Assembly (NCBI RefSeq): GCF_003259525.1
Contig: NZ_QLLO01000007.1
Span: 62,001 to 126,000 of the forward strand
DNA from: Olleya aquimaris
GTDB lineage: Bacteria > Bacteroidota > Bacteroidia > Flavobacteriales > Flavobacteriaceae
Direction of reading: 5' to 3'
DNA: 64,000 nt
A model generated the notes under the pieces. It was given only the letters and a program-made list of their open reading frames with translations, had not been told where the DNA came from and did no database searches. Positions 42,134 through 51,024 of the stretch are shown here, piece after piece. How positions within the stretch are numbered: position 1 is the first letter of the stretch; every line of letters begins with the position of its first letter. The position numbers were made by a program, and so were the translations under genes.

Positions 42134-43312
42134 CTAATATTCAAACGTTCCAAACTCACTTTTAATAGTCAGTTTTTTTTCTTCTGAAGCTTCAACACGA
42201 CCAATAATTTGAGCATTGACATTAAAAGATTTTGATATTGAAATAATATCTTCTGCAATTTCTGGAGACACATATAATTCCATTCTGTGTCCACAATTAA
42301 AAACTTGATACATTTCTTTCCAATCTGTTTTAGATTGTTCTTGTATTAATTTAAACAGAGGTGGAATTGAAAACATATTGTCTTTAACAATATGTAAATT
42401 ATCTATAAAATGAAGAATTTTTGTTTGTGCACCTCCACTACAATGCACCATTCCATGGATGTCCTGTTTATTATATTTAGCTAATATAGCTTTTATAATA
42501 GGTGCATAGGTACGTGTTGGTGACAACACTAGTTTACCAGCATCTATAGGCGAATCTGTAACAGCATCTGTTAGTTTAACTTGACCAGAATACACTAAAT
42601 CCTCAGGGACAGACGCATCAAAACTTTCTGGATATTTTTTAGCTAAATACTTGCTAAATACATCATGTCGTGCAGAGGTTAATCCGTTACTTCCCATTCC
42701 GCCATTATATTCTTTCTCATAAGTAGCTTGACCAAAGCTTTCTAATCCTACTATGACATCTCCTGCTTTAATATTTGCGTTGTCTATAACTTCACTTCTT
42801 TTTATCCTTGCAGTTACTGTAGAATCAACAATGATAGTTCTAACTAAATCTCCAACATCTGCAGTCTCGCCACCAGTTGAATGTATGGTAACACCAAAAG
42901 ATTTTAAATCTTCAATCAGCTCTTCTGTACCATTAATGATTGCAGAAATGACTTCGCCAGGAATTAAGTTTTTATTTCTTCCAATTGTAGAAGATAACAT
43001 GATGTTATCTGTTGCACCAACACATAACAAATCATCAATATTCATGATTAGGGCGTCTTGAGCAATTCCTTTCCAAACGGAAATATCACCAGTTTCTTTC
43101 CAATACATATACGCTAAAGACGATTTTGTTCCTGCACCATCTGCGTGCATAATCAAACAATAATCTTCATGGTTAGTAAGGTAGTCTGGTACTATTTTAC
43201 AAAACGCTTTAGGAAACAGACCTTTGTCTATATTTTTAATAGCGTTGTGTACGTCTTCTTTAGAGGCAGAAACACCTCTTTGGCTATAGCGTTTTGAAAT
43301 TTCGGAACTCAT
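42134..43312 (-). CDS. purM: Phosphoribosylformylglycinamidine cyclo-ligase (AIR synthase)
   Basis: The protein has 392 residues, the length of Bacteroidota PurM. It closes FGAM to AIR with ATP. Motifs: YCLIMHADGAGTKSSLAYMYW, ALIMNIDDLLCVGATDNIML, IHSTGGETADVGDLVRTIIVDST, DVIVGLESFGQATYE and HGMVHCSGGAQTKILHF. The N-terminal glycine-rich ATP loop is present. The N- and C-terminal PurM/ThiL-type lobes are complete. Its upstream gap holds the csg operon terminator. Confidence 0.93.
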   Translation of the reverse strand: MSSEISKRYSQRGVSASKEDVHNAIKNIDKGLFPKAFCKIVPDYLTNHEDYCLIMHADGAGTKSSLAYMYWKETGDISVWKGIAQDALIMNIDDLLCVGATDNIMLSSTIGRNKNLIPGEVISAIINGTEELIEDLKSFGVTIHSTGGETADVGDLVRTIIVDSTVTARIKRSEVIDNANIKAGDVIVGLESFGQATYEKEYNGGMGSNGLTSARHDVFSKYLAKKYPESFDASVPEDLVYSGQVKLTDAVTDSPIDAGKLVLSPTRTYAPIIKAILAKYNKQDIHGMVHCSGGAQTKILHFIDNLHIVKDNMFSIPPLFKLIQEQSKTDWKEMYQVFNCGHRMELYVSPEIAEDIISISKSFNVNAQIIGRVEASEEKKLTIKSEFGTFEY

Positions 43313-43346
43313 TGTGTGTTGTTAAGCTACAAAGATATTTATAAAT

Positions 43347-43376
43347 AAAAAGCACACAAATAATATGTGTGCTTTT
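43347..43376 (-). terminator. Terminator of csg secretion operon
   Basis: AAAAGCACAC / GTGTGCTTTT with a nine-base loop; on the minus strand it lies 28 bp after the propeller lipoprotein stop. Confidence 0.8.
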
Positions 43377-43403
43377 ATAATTAAATTGATATGAATGTGT
43401 GAA

Positions 43404-44891
43404 TTACTTCCAATCTGGCATTTTTCCGTTTTCTAAAAATAATGTTCTATTACTTACAGAAGCAATTTCTACTTTAACCAAATTTTGCTGCGAGACACCA
43501 TCATTAGAGGTGTTTACAAAAATAATTTCTGCTTCATTAGGAGAAAATTTTGGATCTAAATCGTTAGTACCTGCTGGCTTAGATGTAGATATATCTGTTA
43601 CTACCATTGTATTTATATCATAAATAAACATATGCGAATCTAGTTGTCTGTATTCTGCATTTTGATTACCAGACACATCATACGTGTATAATAATTTAGA
43701 GCCATCAAAAGTATAATCTAAACCACCTGCTGCACCAGGAACACCTTGAAGTATATAATCTACAATGCCACCAGAATTAGTCATGGTATAGATTTCTACA
43801 TTATACCCAACAGAATTATTAGTTTTAACTGCTAAACGTTGTGTTAATTGACACCAATCAACCTCTGTAATAAAATTACCATTTAAGGTTTGATGCACTA
43901 AATTTAAACCAGAACCATTACTATTGATTTCGTATAATTTATCAAAGTTTGGATACACTAGCTTAGTATTATTACTTTTCCATTCAAAATCTAACTCTTC
44001 TAAATTAAATCCATTAACAGATACTGTATTAGTAATTTGCATAATGTTAGATCCATTTAAATCCATAGTATAAATATGAACTTGTCCACCATTAGATCTT
44101 AAAAAAGCTAATTTATTAATATTACTGGCTTTTCTAGGTCTCCAGCTATTATTGCTTGCAGACGTTAACTGATACTCGATACCAGCATCATCTACAGAAA
44201 AAATAACATTATTTCCATTTATTTTCCTGGTGAAAAAATGCCTGTTATCTGGAAATTCTAAGGTTTTAAAATTAAATGTTTCGCTTAAAATAGGATCGTT
44301 TATATTATCTGAAGCAGAAACTTGCCAGAAATATTTAGTATTATAATCTAACCCTGAAACCGTTAAGGTGGTATCTGTTACATCTGTATACGTTAATACA
44401 TCTGTATTTTGATCGTTAAAAATTTGGATTTCGTAAATCAAATCATCGTCTTCTGGATCGGAACCTGTCCAAACTAAATCTACAGTTATAGGCTGATTTA
44501 CAGCATTGTTTTCAGGACTAACTAAGATTGGTGCATCTGGTGCATTATTATTTGCAGTTTCTATATCTAATTCAAAAATTACATTTACGGTATTATCGTC
44601 TGTAACTGTTGCAGGTTCAAATTCTGTTAAAAACCCTTCCTTTTGTGCTTGTACAGAATAGCTTCTAACAGGTACATCATTAATTACAAAATTTCCTGAA
44701 GCATCAGTAAAAACGATACTAGAACTTGGGTTAGTTGAAACTCTTGTATTTTCTAGAGGTATATTATCTCCTTTAGATACTACTTTTCCTGTAATTGTTC
44801 CTGTTCCGCTTAGTGTTATCTTGTCTTCACTACAACTAATTAGCAAAGTAATAATAACAATTAGGCTTATATATTTTGATAGTATTTTCAT
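43404..44891 (-). CDS. Lipoprotein with carboxypeptidase-like, FN3 and TolB-type propeller domains
   Basis: The protein has 495 residues from the ATG at 44889-44891; a TTG three codons earlier is less likely. It has a lipoprotein signal (IVIITLLISCSED), a CarboxypepD_reg-like domain at about 25-100 (TGKVVSKGDNIPLENTRVST), an FN3 domain at about 110-210 (DAPILVSPENNAVNQPITVDLVW), and a TolB/PD40-like propeller to the end (SWRPRKASNINKLAFLRSNG, FSPNEAEIIFVN). It starts 40 bp after csgG in the same direction, and a terminator follows, so it is the last gene of the curli operon. A surface anchoring or assembly role is inference. Confidence 0.8.
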   Translation of the reverse strand: MKILSKYISLIVIITLLISCSEDKITLSGTGTITGKVVSKGDNIPLENTRVSTNPSSSIVFTDASGNFVINDVPVRSYSVQAQKEGFLTEFEPATVTDDNTVNVIFELDIETANNNAPDAPILVSPENNAVNQPITVDLVWTGSDPEDDDLIYEIQIFNDQNTDVLTYTDVTDTTLTVSGLDYNTKYFWQVSASDNINDPILSETFNFKTLEFPDNRHFFTRKINGNNVIFSVDDAGIEYQLTSASNNSWRPRKASNINKLAFLRSNGGQVHIYTMDLNGSNIMQITNTVSVNGFNLEELDFEWKSNNTKLVYPNFDKLYEINSNGSGLNLVHQTLNGNFITEVDWCQLTQRLAVKTNNSVGYNVEIYTMTNSGGIVDYILQGVPGAAGGLDYTFDGSKLLYTYDVSGNQNAEYRQLDSHMFIYDINTMVVTDISTSKPAGTNDLDPKFSPNEAEIIFVNTSNDGVSQQNLVKVEIASVSNRTLFLENGKMPDWK

Positions 44892-44931
44892 CTGTTTCAA
44901 TTATTTAAATGTTAAATTAAAATTTAACAGA

Positions 44932-46419
44932 TTAATTATTTTTTTTGTTTTGACGTTCTGCTCTTTTTTTCTCCTGCATTAACCTTCTATTTTCAAGTTT
45001 TTGAGCTTTTAACTCGGCTTTTTTAAGTTTTTCAAGTTCTTTTCTTTGGTTAAATTTGGTTGGAGGTTTGGACAGGTAATAATTAACTCCTAAACCAAAT
45101 CTATAAAACATATCGTCTACACTACCAGCAACCACACCATCTAATTCATCTGTAAAGGCTAGGTTATGCTCTCCGTAAAGATATACGCCTAAGTTGTCAT
45201 GTATTAAATATTCTAAACCAAATCCTGCTTGTATTTTAGGGTCTACAGCTTTAAAATAGTTAGATGCATTAGTCCCAACACCTGCAAATAGATAGGGTGT
45301 AAAATTATCGTAAGGCAATACTTTGTATTCTATATTTAAATCAAAAGACATAAAGCCTTCATTTAAAATTTCTTTATTTTCTAGATTATATTTGTTGTAA
45401 GTAAAATCTAAACTCAAATAGGGGTTTAGAGAGCGTTTAAGTCCTATTTTAGTGTTGAGTTCTGGTTGAGGGTCTGGTAAATCTCCGTTAATTAATGTAC
45501 CTCCTAATGCACCAGTGATTGCATAATCACCACGACGTTCTGTTAAAAAACGCTCGTATAACTCCGTTGATATTGCTTCATCTTTTTCTGCATCAAAATC
45601 TTCAATAAGCTGTGCAGTAGACTCTTCACTTAGTCTTGGCAACCACAATTTGTCTTTTATACCTTCTATAATTAAAGCTTCCACAGCTTTTTCTATAGCT
45701 TCTTTCATGGCTAACTGTACTGGTTCGTTTTTTGTAAAACCTATTTCAGTTTCAAGTAAGCGTTGGTATTTTACATATTTAAATAAGTTAGCGGATACTG
45801 CTTGAGATAAAATTGTTTTTGAGATGTAAACGGTTTTTAAAATTTTTCCGCTTGACGTAGATACTGCTCTAAGATATACTGTAATTCTGTCTTGTCTGTA
45901 TTGTGTAGAACTACCAATACCTAAATATCTTGCACCTGCTCCGCCTGTTATAATGTTTGTATCATAAGATATTATTCCACCTTCTAGTAAAACTCCCGCG
46001 TATAATAGTGGTGGTAAATTAGGCTCGTTTGGATTTTGGTTTTTTCTGTATTCGTCTCTTGTAGAACGAATGATATTTCTTTCGTTTAAAAGGTTACCAA
46101 GGTTTTCTCTCTCTATTACAGTAAACCATTTAGAATCTTCTAATGCTTTAATTAGCATGGTTGTTCCACCTTGTGATACTGCTGTACTAAAGGTGCTACC
46201 GTTTTCTACAGCTTTGTATTGCCCAGTTTGATCCTTAAAATTGTATACACCAGCTACAACTGGTTCTTGAGGTAACGGGAATTCTGTTAGTTTACTAGTA
46301 ACAGGAGTAGTTTCTCCAATCCTTGCCCTTTCTTGTTTGTAAGGTTGATTAAAAAATGCACCACAACCGGTTAAAATTAAAAATAATATGACTGCAATAG
46401 CAGGTCTAAAATTTAGCAT
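44932..46419 (-). CDS. csgG: CsgG curli secretion pore with C-terminal beta-barrel-like extension
   Basis: The protein has 495 residues, compared with 277 in E. coli CsgG. The lipoprotein signal ends in ILTGCGAFF, followed by the CsgG start PYKQERARIGETTP, then VAGVYNFKDQTGQYK, TMLIKALEDSKWFTVIERENLGNLLNERNIIRSTR, GVLLEGGIISYDTN and the strands TVYLRAVSTSSGKIL. Residues about 300-450 form an added OmpA/OMP-like beta region (YLSLDFTYNKYNLENK, YLFAGVGTN, FRFGLGVNYY-like). The tail (KPPTKFNQ onward) is a Lys/Arg-rich coiled coil. CsgG forms the outer-membrane nonamer that exports curlins. Confidence 0.9.
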   Translation of the reverse strand: MLNFRPAIAVILFLILTGCGAFFNQPYKQERARIGETTPVTSKLTEFPLPQEPVVAGVYNFKDQTGQYKAVENGSTFSTAVSQGGTTMLIKALEDSKWFTVIERENLGNLLNERNIIRSTRDEYRKNQNPNEPNLPPLLYAGVLLEGGIISYDTNIITGGAGARYLGIGSSTQYRQDRITVYLRAVSTSSGKILKTVYISKTILSQAVSANLFKYVKYQRLLETEIGFTKNEPVQLAMKEAIEKAVEALIIEGIKDKLWLPRLSEESTAQLIEDFDAEKDEAISTELYERFLTERRGDYAITGALGGTLINGDLPDPQPELNTKIGLKRSLNPYLSLDFTYNKYNLENKEILNEGFMSFDLNIEYKVLPYDNFTPYLFAGVGTNASNYFKAVDPKIQAGFGLEYLIHDNLGVYLYGEHNLAFTDELDGVVAGSVDDMFYRFGLGVNYYLSKPPTKFNQRKELEKLKKAELKAQKLENRRLMQEKKRAERQNKKNN

Positions 46420-46436
46420 GATGTGAAGTTAAGTGA

Positions 46437-46835
46437 TTAGTTAGGGACTATAATTTGTGTTTGTTCTCCTGTATCTGTATCCAGAATATTAATGACTAGT
46501 CCTTCTGCAGAGTCATAAATCTCTAAAGCTAAGCTACCAAAACTAAAGTTTCCTTCTTGTAACCCATCGCCTAATTGTGTTTGAAATAAAGATCTTGACA
46601 ATTGACTTAAAATTTGTCTGTTTAAATTTTCTGCAAAAGCTTCTAAAGAGCTTTCGTCATTACCTAAATCGGCACTAGGATCTGTAAACGAGTTTTGTGC
46701 ATTTGCAGAACTTAGTAACCATTGATAGTTAAAAGTATCTCCTCCAAAAGCAGGATTGATAGGCTTGTAAGTTAATTGCTGTCCAATACAAAAATATCCA
46801 GCTAAGAATATTATAAATGTTAATAGTTTTTTCAT
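46437..46835 (-). CDS. csgF: CsgF curli assembly protein
   Basis: The protein has 132 residues with a signal peptide (IIFLAGYFCIGQ). The mature N-terminus is the CsgF signature that plugs into CsgG: QLTYKPINPAFGGDTFNYQWLL, where NPAFGG is invariant. The neck helix follows (DESSLEAFAENLNRQILSQLSR), then a small beta head to VINILDTDTGEQTQIIVPN. CsgF sits at the cell surface on CsgG and couples export to nucleation. It lies 10 bp after csgE and 17 bp before csgG. Confidence 0.92.
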   Translation of the reverse strand: MKKLLTFIIFLAGYFCIGQQLTYKPINPAFGGDTFNYQWLLSSANAQNSFTDPSADLGNDESSLEAFAENLNRQILSQLSRSLFQTQLGDGLQEGNFSFGSLALEIYDSAEGLVINILDTDTGEQTQIIVPN

Positions 46836-46845
46836 GACTAAATAA

Positions 46846-48042
46846 TTAATAGCGTTTAATTGTTTTAGATTCTTTCTCTAGTTTTTTAAAATGTTTATAC
46901 ACATTAATTATGGCATAATCATTCATTTTGGTTAAATACTCTGTACTAGGTCTTACAAAAAACGAAAAAATCTTATCATCTCCAACTATAACTTCTATTT
47001 TCGTGTTTCTACCAATTGCTAAAATTTCTTTTATGGTAACTACTTGATTACCGTTAATGTTATTTTGAGTGTATAATGAGTAAAACAATTTGTAAAAATC
47101 TCTTCCAGGTTTTGTTTTAGTGTCTTCTACAACAATTCCTTTAAGTTCTAAACCATCTCTTTTTTGAGTGTTTATGTCTTTAGAAAGTTCTTGCTCTTGC
47201 TTTAATTTTTCTAATATTCGTTGCTTTTTGGCTTCTTCTTCTTTTAAATCCTCATTAAAAACTACTCTATCCTGTCCAACAATATTATTATCTAAATCAT
47301 AGATTAATAATACCGCTATTTTCTTTTCATTGTCATTTAACTTAAATGTTATTGAAGATAAATCCGTTTTTTGATTAGCATTTAAAATAAACCGTTCGTT
47401 TGTTAATTCTTCAATGTTATTTAAACTTTCATCTTTATTAAACAACACTAATTTATAAATAAGGCTTTTAGTAATTTCTGTTTTGTTAAAGGCAGTTCCT
47501 TTTATGGTTGTAAAATCGTTTTGATTGTCTGTTTGTATTTCTGCTTCAACCTCATTGTTTATTGCTTGCGCATTTATTTTTATGGAAACATCTTCAACTT
47601 TAGCAGCAATATCTTTTAGTACTTCTACTTTATTGATGTTATTCTGACCATCGTCATTAAGTACTACTCGGTCTTTTCCTATTATATTTTCATTTGCATC
47701 ATAAAGTAAAAGTAGAATAATCACTTTTGTTTTCTGATCAAAATTGATTGAGGTGGTTGATAAGTCTTTTTGTTGGTTGGAATCTAAAGTAAACTGACCG
47801 CTTTGTTCGTTTTTAGATTTGTTTTTATGTTCATCTGTTTTAAAGACAGACAATTTATAACTCAAGTTTTTAGTGTTTTGAGTTTTATTAATGGCTATGC
47901 CTTTAATATTAATATTATCGTTGTCCTGATTGATGTTAAGTTTGGCCTCAACTTCTGTATTGTATAGTTGTGCCTGAACAGTTATTGTAAAGAGAAGAAT
48001 AACAACAGATATTATTGTTTTTTGGTTTACACACAAAACCAT
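46846..48042 (-). CDS. csgE: CsgE with duplicated N-terminal domain
   Basis: The protein has 398 residues, compared with about 130 for E. coli CsgE. A signal peptide (VVILLFTITVQAQ) is followed by two copies of a beta-rich domain, about 30-130 and 162-262, with matching elements (KGIAINKTQNTKNLSYKL and KGTAFNKTEITKSLIYKL; GKDRVVLND and GQDRVVFNE). A charged helix at 265-295 leads to the CsgE domain (GLELKGIVVEDTKTKPGRDF, SLYTQNN, FVRPSTEYLTKM). CsgE caps the CsgG pore on the periplasmic side. The duplicated part resembles CsgH/CsgC-type amyloid-inhibiting domains; this is inference. Confidence 0.88.
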   Translation of the reverse strand: MVLCVNQKTIISVVILLFTITVQAQLYNTEVEAKLNINQDNDNINIKGIAINKTQNTKNLSYKLSVFKTDEHKNKSKNEQSGQFTLDSNQQKDLSTTSINFDQKTKVIILLLLYDANENIIGKDRVVLNDDGQNNINKVEVLKDIAAKVEDVSIKINAQAINNEVEAEIQTDNQNDFTTIKGTAFNKTEITKSLIYKLVLFNKDESLNNIEELTNERFILNANQKTDLSSITFKLNDNEKKIAVLLIYDLDNNIVGQDRVVFNEDLKEEEAKKQRILEKLKQEQELSKDINTQKRDGLELKGIVVEDTKTKPGRDFYKLFYSLYTQNNINGNQVVTIKEILAIGRNTKIEVIVGDDKIFSFFVRPSTEYLTKMNDYAIINVYKHFKKLEKESKTIKRY

Positions 48043-48052
48043 AATAGTATTG

Positions 48053-48568
48053 TTAAAAATTTCTAATAATTATAGATTGATCTTGTCCTTGCATAGAAAT
48101 TTTTATTTTTTCTGATAAAGAATTAGATCCAAACATGGTTAAATTTTGATTGTTACCTGTTTGATTAATAGTTGCATTTCTAAGATTTGATTTAAATGGG
48201 CTATAATCTAAAAACGTATTATTATCTCCATTTTGTATAACTGTTTCTTTTAAGGTAGTACTGTTAATGTCTAATACAGTTAAATTATCATCTCCATTTT
48301 GCAGTACTGTAACAGTACTCTCTCTAGAAGTTGTTGTGCTTATTAAATTGTTATTATCACCTATTTGCGCTATATAAATAGCATTATCTGTAGTACTAAC
48401 AGTGGTTGATGTTGCACTTTGATTTAATAAGAAATTTTCTTGGGAAGACTGCGTATCAAAACCAGAAATATCTGAAGTATCATTTCCAGCTTCAAAAGTT
48501 TGAGCTGTAATTGTACTACTTGAAACTAGTATTGAAATCACTATTAAACATTTAAATAAAGTTTTCAT
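48053..48568 (-). CDS. CsgB-like minor curlin (nucleator candidate)
   Basis: The protein has 171 residues with a signal peptide (VISILVSSSTITAQ). The mature part has about five curlin-like repeats with a wide spacing near 22 residues: IAQIGDNNNLISTTT, VLQNGDDNLTVLD, VIQNGDNNTFLD, INQTGNNQNLTMFG and SMQGQDQSIIIRNF. It is less regular and less Asp-rich than the four large paralogues and is the first gene of the csgEFG operon (10 bp before csgE), as expected for a nucleator. The name csgB is likely but not proven. Confidence 0.75.
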   Translation of the reverse strand: MKTLFKCLIVISILVSSSTITAQTFEAGNDTSDISGFDTQSSQENFLLNQSATSTTVSTTDNAIYIAQIGDNNNLISTTTSRESTVTVLQNGDDNLTVLDINSTTLKETVIQNGDNNTFLDYSPFKSNLRNATINQTGNNQNLTMFGSNSLSEKIKISMQGQDQSIIIRNF

Positions 48569-48621
48569 AGTCTTAAGTGTTATAGATATAATTATGTGTA
48601 AGTTATAAAATATATCTGTTA

Positions 48622-48656
48622 TAAAAAGTATAAGAGCAAATTAATGCTCTTATACC
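48622..48656 (-). terminator. Terminator after first CsgA-like gene
   Basis: GTATAAGAGCA / TGCTCTTATAC, 11-bp stem, minus-strand T run at 48622-48627. It separates the structural genes from the secretion operon. Confidence 0.8.
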
Positions 48657-48702
48657 TTATAATTATTTTAATAAAATAATTCTATTTTATAAAAGCTTCT
48701 GC

Positions 48703-50646
48703 TTAGTCATTTTGAGTTACAGAAGACGAGTTACTATTACCAATTTGGTCTACAGTACTTGTATGCGTAGTTCCATTTTGGTCTACAGTGCTCATGTTAA
48801 AGTCCCCTTGTTGGTTAACAGAACTATCATGCATAAACCCATCTTGGTCAACAATACTGTTGTTTAACATACCATTTTGAGTTACAGTAGATAAATGTAA
48901 GTCTCCCATTTGAGATACAGAACTATTGTTAGCCATACCGTCTTGGTCAACATAAGATTGATTATTATCACCTGTAGAAGTTACTTGACTTTGGTGGCCT
49001 GTACCATCTTGCGTTACTACAGATAAGTTAGCATCTCCAGTTTGTGTAACATTACTACCATTACCATTACCATTTTGGTCAACATCAGAACTGTTACCAG
49101 TACCCTGCTGCCATACAAATGAACCATTATTGTTTCCAATTTGGTCTACGTAAGAAATATTACTGTCTCCAATTTGATAAGTTGATGCAGTATTTGCATT
49201 ACCAACTTGATTTTGAGTAGAGTAGTTAGAATCACCTTGTTGAATTGTTAATCCATAATTAAAGTCTCCTACTTGGTCAACGTCACTCTGGTTCATGTCA
49301 CCATATTGTCCTACTCCAGCAGTGTTGCTATTTCCAGTTTGATCAATATCAGACATGTTAGAGTTTCCATATTGTTGATTAATACCATAGTTATTATCTC
49401 CTGACTGAGATATAGAACTTAGGTTACTATCACCCTGTTGGTCTATTTCAGCTGCATTAACATTACCATCTTGGTCAACAGTAGCGTCATTCATATCACC
49501 TAATTGATCAACATCAGAATCATTCATATCACCGTCTTGGTCAACATCTGACATATTCATGTCTCCTGTTTGATCTACATCACTAATGTTAGACTCACCG
49601 TCTTGACGTACGTTTGAATCATTATCATCACCAGTTTGAGTCACAGAAGAGTTATTACCTACTCCAGTTGCTCCATTAGTATCTTGACGAACATAAGAAT
49701 AGTTATTGTCACCATCTTGATCCACAACACTTATGTTTTCATGACCATTATATCCCTGATATACAATTGCATCGTTATTGTCACCATCTTGGTCAATATC
49801 TGAATTATTGAAATTACCCCACTGGTCTGAATAAACATAGTTAGAATCTCCAGTTTGGTCTACATCAGAGATATTATCATCTCCATCTTGCCAATTATAG
49901 TTATAGTTGTTGTCTCCTATTTGAGAAACGTCACCATCATTTCTGTTTCTTAGACCAAATCCTTGTTGTCTTACATAAGACCAGTTACCATCCCCTGACT
50001 GTAAAACATCAGCATCGTTATCATCACCTACAGAGTTAACTCTACTAGTATTATTATCTCCAACCTGATTTGTCCAGCTAAAGTTACTATCACCTATTTG
50101 ATCTACATCAGAAGAGTTACTATCACCAGATTGAAAAACCCATGAAGTATTAGACATACCAACTTGGTCTTGTGTTGATCCATTAAAATCACCATTTTGA
50201 CTGTTGTAAGCATAGTTGTTGTCACCTGTTTGATCGATAGAGGAAGTATTATCATCAGAACCATCAGTATCTCCATACTGGTCGATGTGTCCTGTGTTGT
50301 TATTTCCGTCTTGAGAAACAGACGCAGTGTTGTTGTCATTAACTGATGCACCACCACCAAAACCTTGATGGATATCTGCTTCGTTATTGTCACCTAATTG
50401 GATAACATCACCTTCGTTATCGTTACCTAATTGGTCTACATCAGAGTCGTTAGACACACCATTCTGCATTACGTCAGAATCATTGGTATCGCCTACTTGG
50501 TCGACATCTGAGTTGTTGGTCATTCCAGTTTGTGATACTACAGAAGCATTTCCGCTTCCTACTTGATCGACATCACTGTTGTTGGATTGTGCAAACATTA
50601 GTGTTCCACACATAAGCGCAGCTGCGCTGAAGAATAATTTTTTCAT
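48703..50646 (-). CDS. Giant CsgA-type curlin, about 55 repeats
   Basis: The protein has 647 residues, compared with 151 in E. coli CsgA. It has a signal peptide MKKLFFSAAALMCGTLMFAQ, then about 55 units of the 11-residue repeat NxSxVxQxGDx (for example NNSDVDQVGDT, NISDVDQTGDS), ending SSSVTQND. A few longer units occur (IHQGFGGGASVNDN, IDQYGDTDGSDD). Each unit would be one strand and turn of a beta-solenoid with Gln and Asn ladders as in curlins. Asp is very frequent, so the fibre should be strongly acidic and may bind Ca2+. Secreted through CsgG. Own promoter and terminator. Confidence 0.92.
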   Translation of the reverse strand: MKKLFFSAAALMCGTLMFAQSNNSDVDQVGSGNASVVSQTGMTNNSDVDQVGDTNDSDVMQNGVSNDSDVDQLGNDNEGDVIQLGDNNEADIHQGFGGGASVNDNNTASVSQDGNNNTGHIDQYGDTDGSDDNTSSIDQTGDNNYAYNSQNGDFNGSTQDQVGMSNTSWVFQSGDSNSSDVDQIGDSNFSWTNQVGDNNTSRVNSVGDDNDADVLQSGDGNWSYVRQQGFGLRNRNDGDVSQIGDNNYNYNWQDGDDNISDVDQTGDSNYVYSDQWGNFNNSDIDQDGDNNDAIVYQGYNGHENISVVDQDGDNNYSYVRQDTNGATGVGNNSSVTQTGDDNDSNVRQDGESNISDVDQTGDMNMSDVDQDGDMNDSDVDQLGDMNDATVDQDGNVNAAEIDQQGDSNLSSISQSGDNNYGINQQYGNSNMSDIDQTGNSNTAGVGQYGDMNQSDVDQVGDFNYGLTIQQGDSNYSTQNQVGNANTASTYQIGDSNISYVDQIGNNNGSFVWQQGTGNSSDVDQNGNGNGSNVTQTGDANLSVVTQDGTGHQSQVTSTGDNNQSYVDQDGMANNSSVSQMGDLHLSTVTQNGMLNNSIVDQDGFMHDSSVNQQGDFNMSTVDQNGTTHTSTVDQIGNSNSSSVTQND

Positions 50647-50675
50647 GTTTAAATATATATTGATTAATAGCTTCT

Positions 50676-50683
50676 CAAAGATA
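50676..50683 (-). promoter_or_regulatory. -7 box for first CsgA-like gene
   Basis: Read on the minus strand, TATCTTTG fits TAnnTTTG, 29 bp before the start. The sequence between box and start (CTATTAATCAATATATATTT) is almost identical in all four paralogues. Confidence 0.55.
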
Positions 50684-50849
50684 CAGAAATTATTAGCTCG
50701 AAAAATTTGTTATTTAAAAAAACATCTGTTTTTAACACTATTTTCGTTGACTATTCTTATTTATACGATAAAACGCACAAAACAATAAGTGTTTTCCTAC
50801 ATAATAATTTTTACTAAAAATAGGCAAAACCCTTAAAAACACTAGTAAC

Positions 50850-50866
50850 TACGTAGAAATACGTAC
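50850..50866. promoter_or_regulatory. Paired TACGTA site
   Basis: TACGTAGAAATACGTAC holds two TACGTA palindromes with a 10-bp repeat distance. It lies 204 bp upstream of the 647-residue CsgA-like gene. The rest of the 378-bp gap (50647-51024) contains the promoter region and the upstream terminator. Confidence 0.55.
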
Positions 50867-50956
50867 ATATTAGATGTAATAAATTAACATTGAACCTACG
50901 CTCTAGTATTTAGTATTAATTCAATTGATTTGTAGGCATATTTTAAACTATATACA

Positions 50957-50991
50957 TTAAAAAAGGGTTCAGTTAAAATCTGAACCCTTTT
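50957..50991. terminator. Terminator after second CsgA-like gene
   Basis: AAAAGGGTTCA / TGAACCCTTTT with a nine-base loop. Confidence 0.85.
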
Positions 50992-51024
50992 GAATATTTA
51001 GTAAGATTAAACTTTATAACATGA

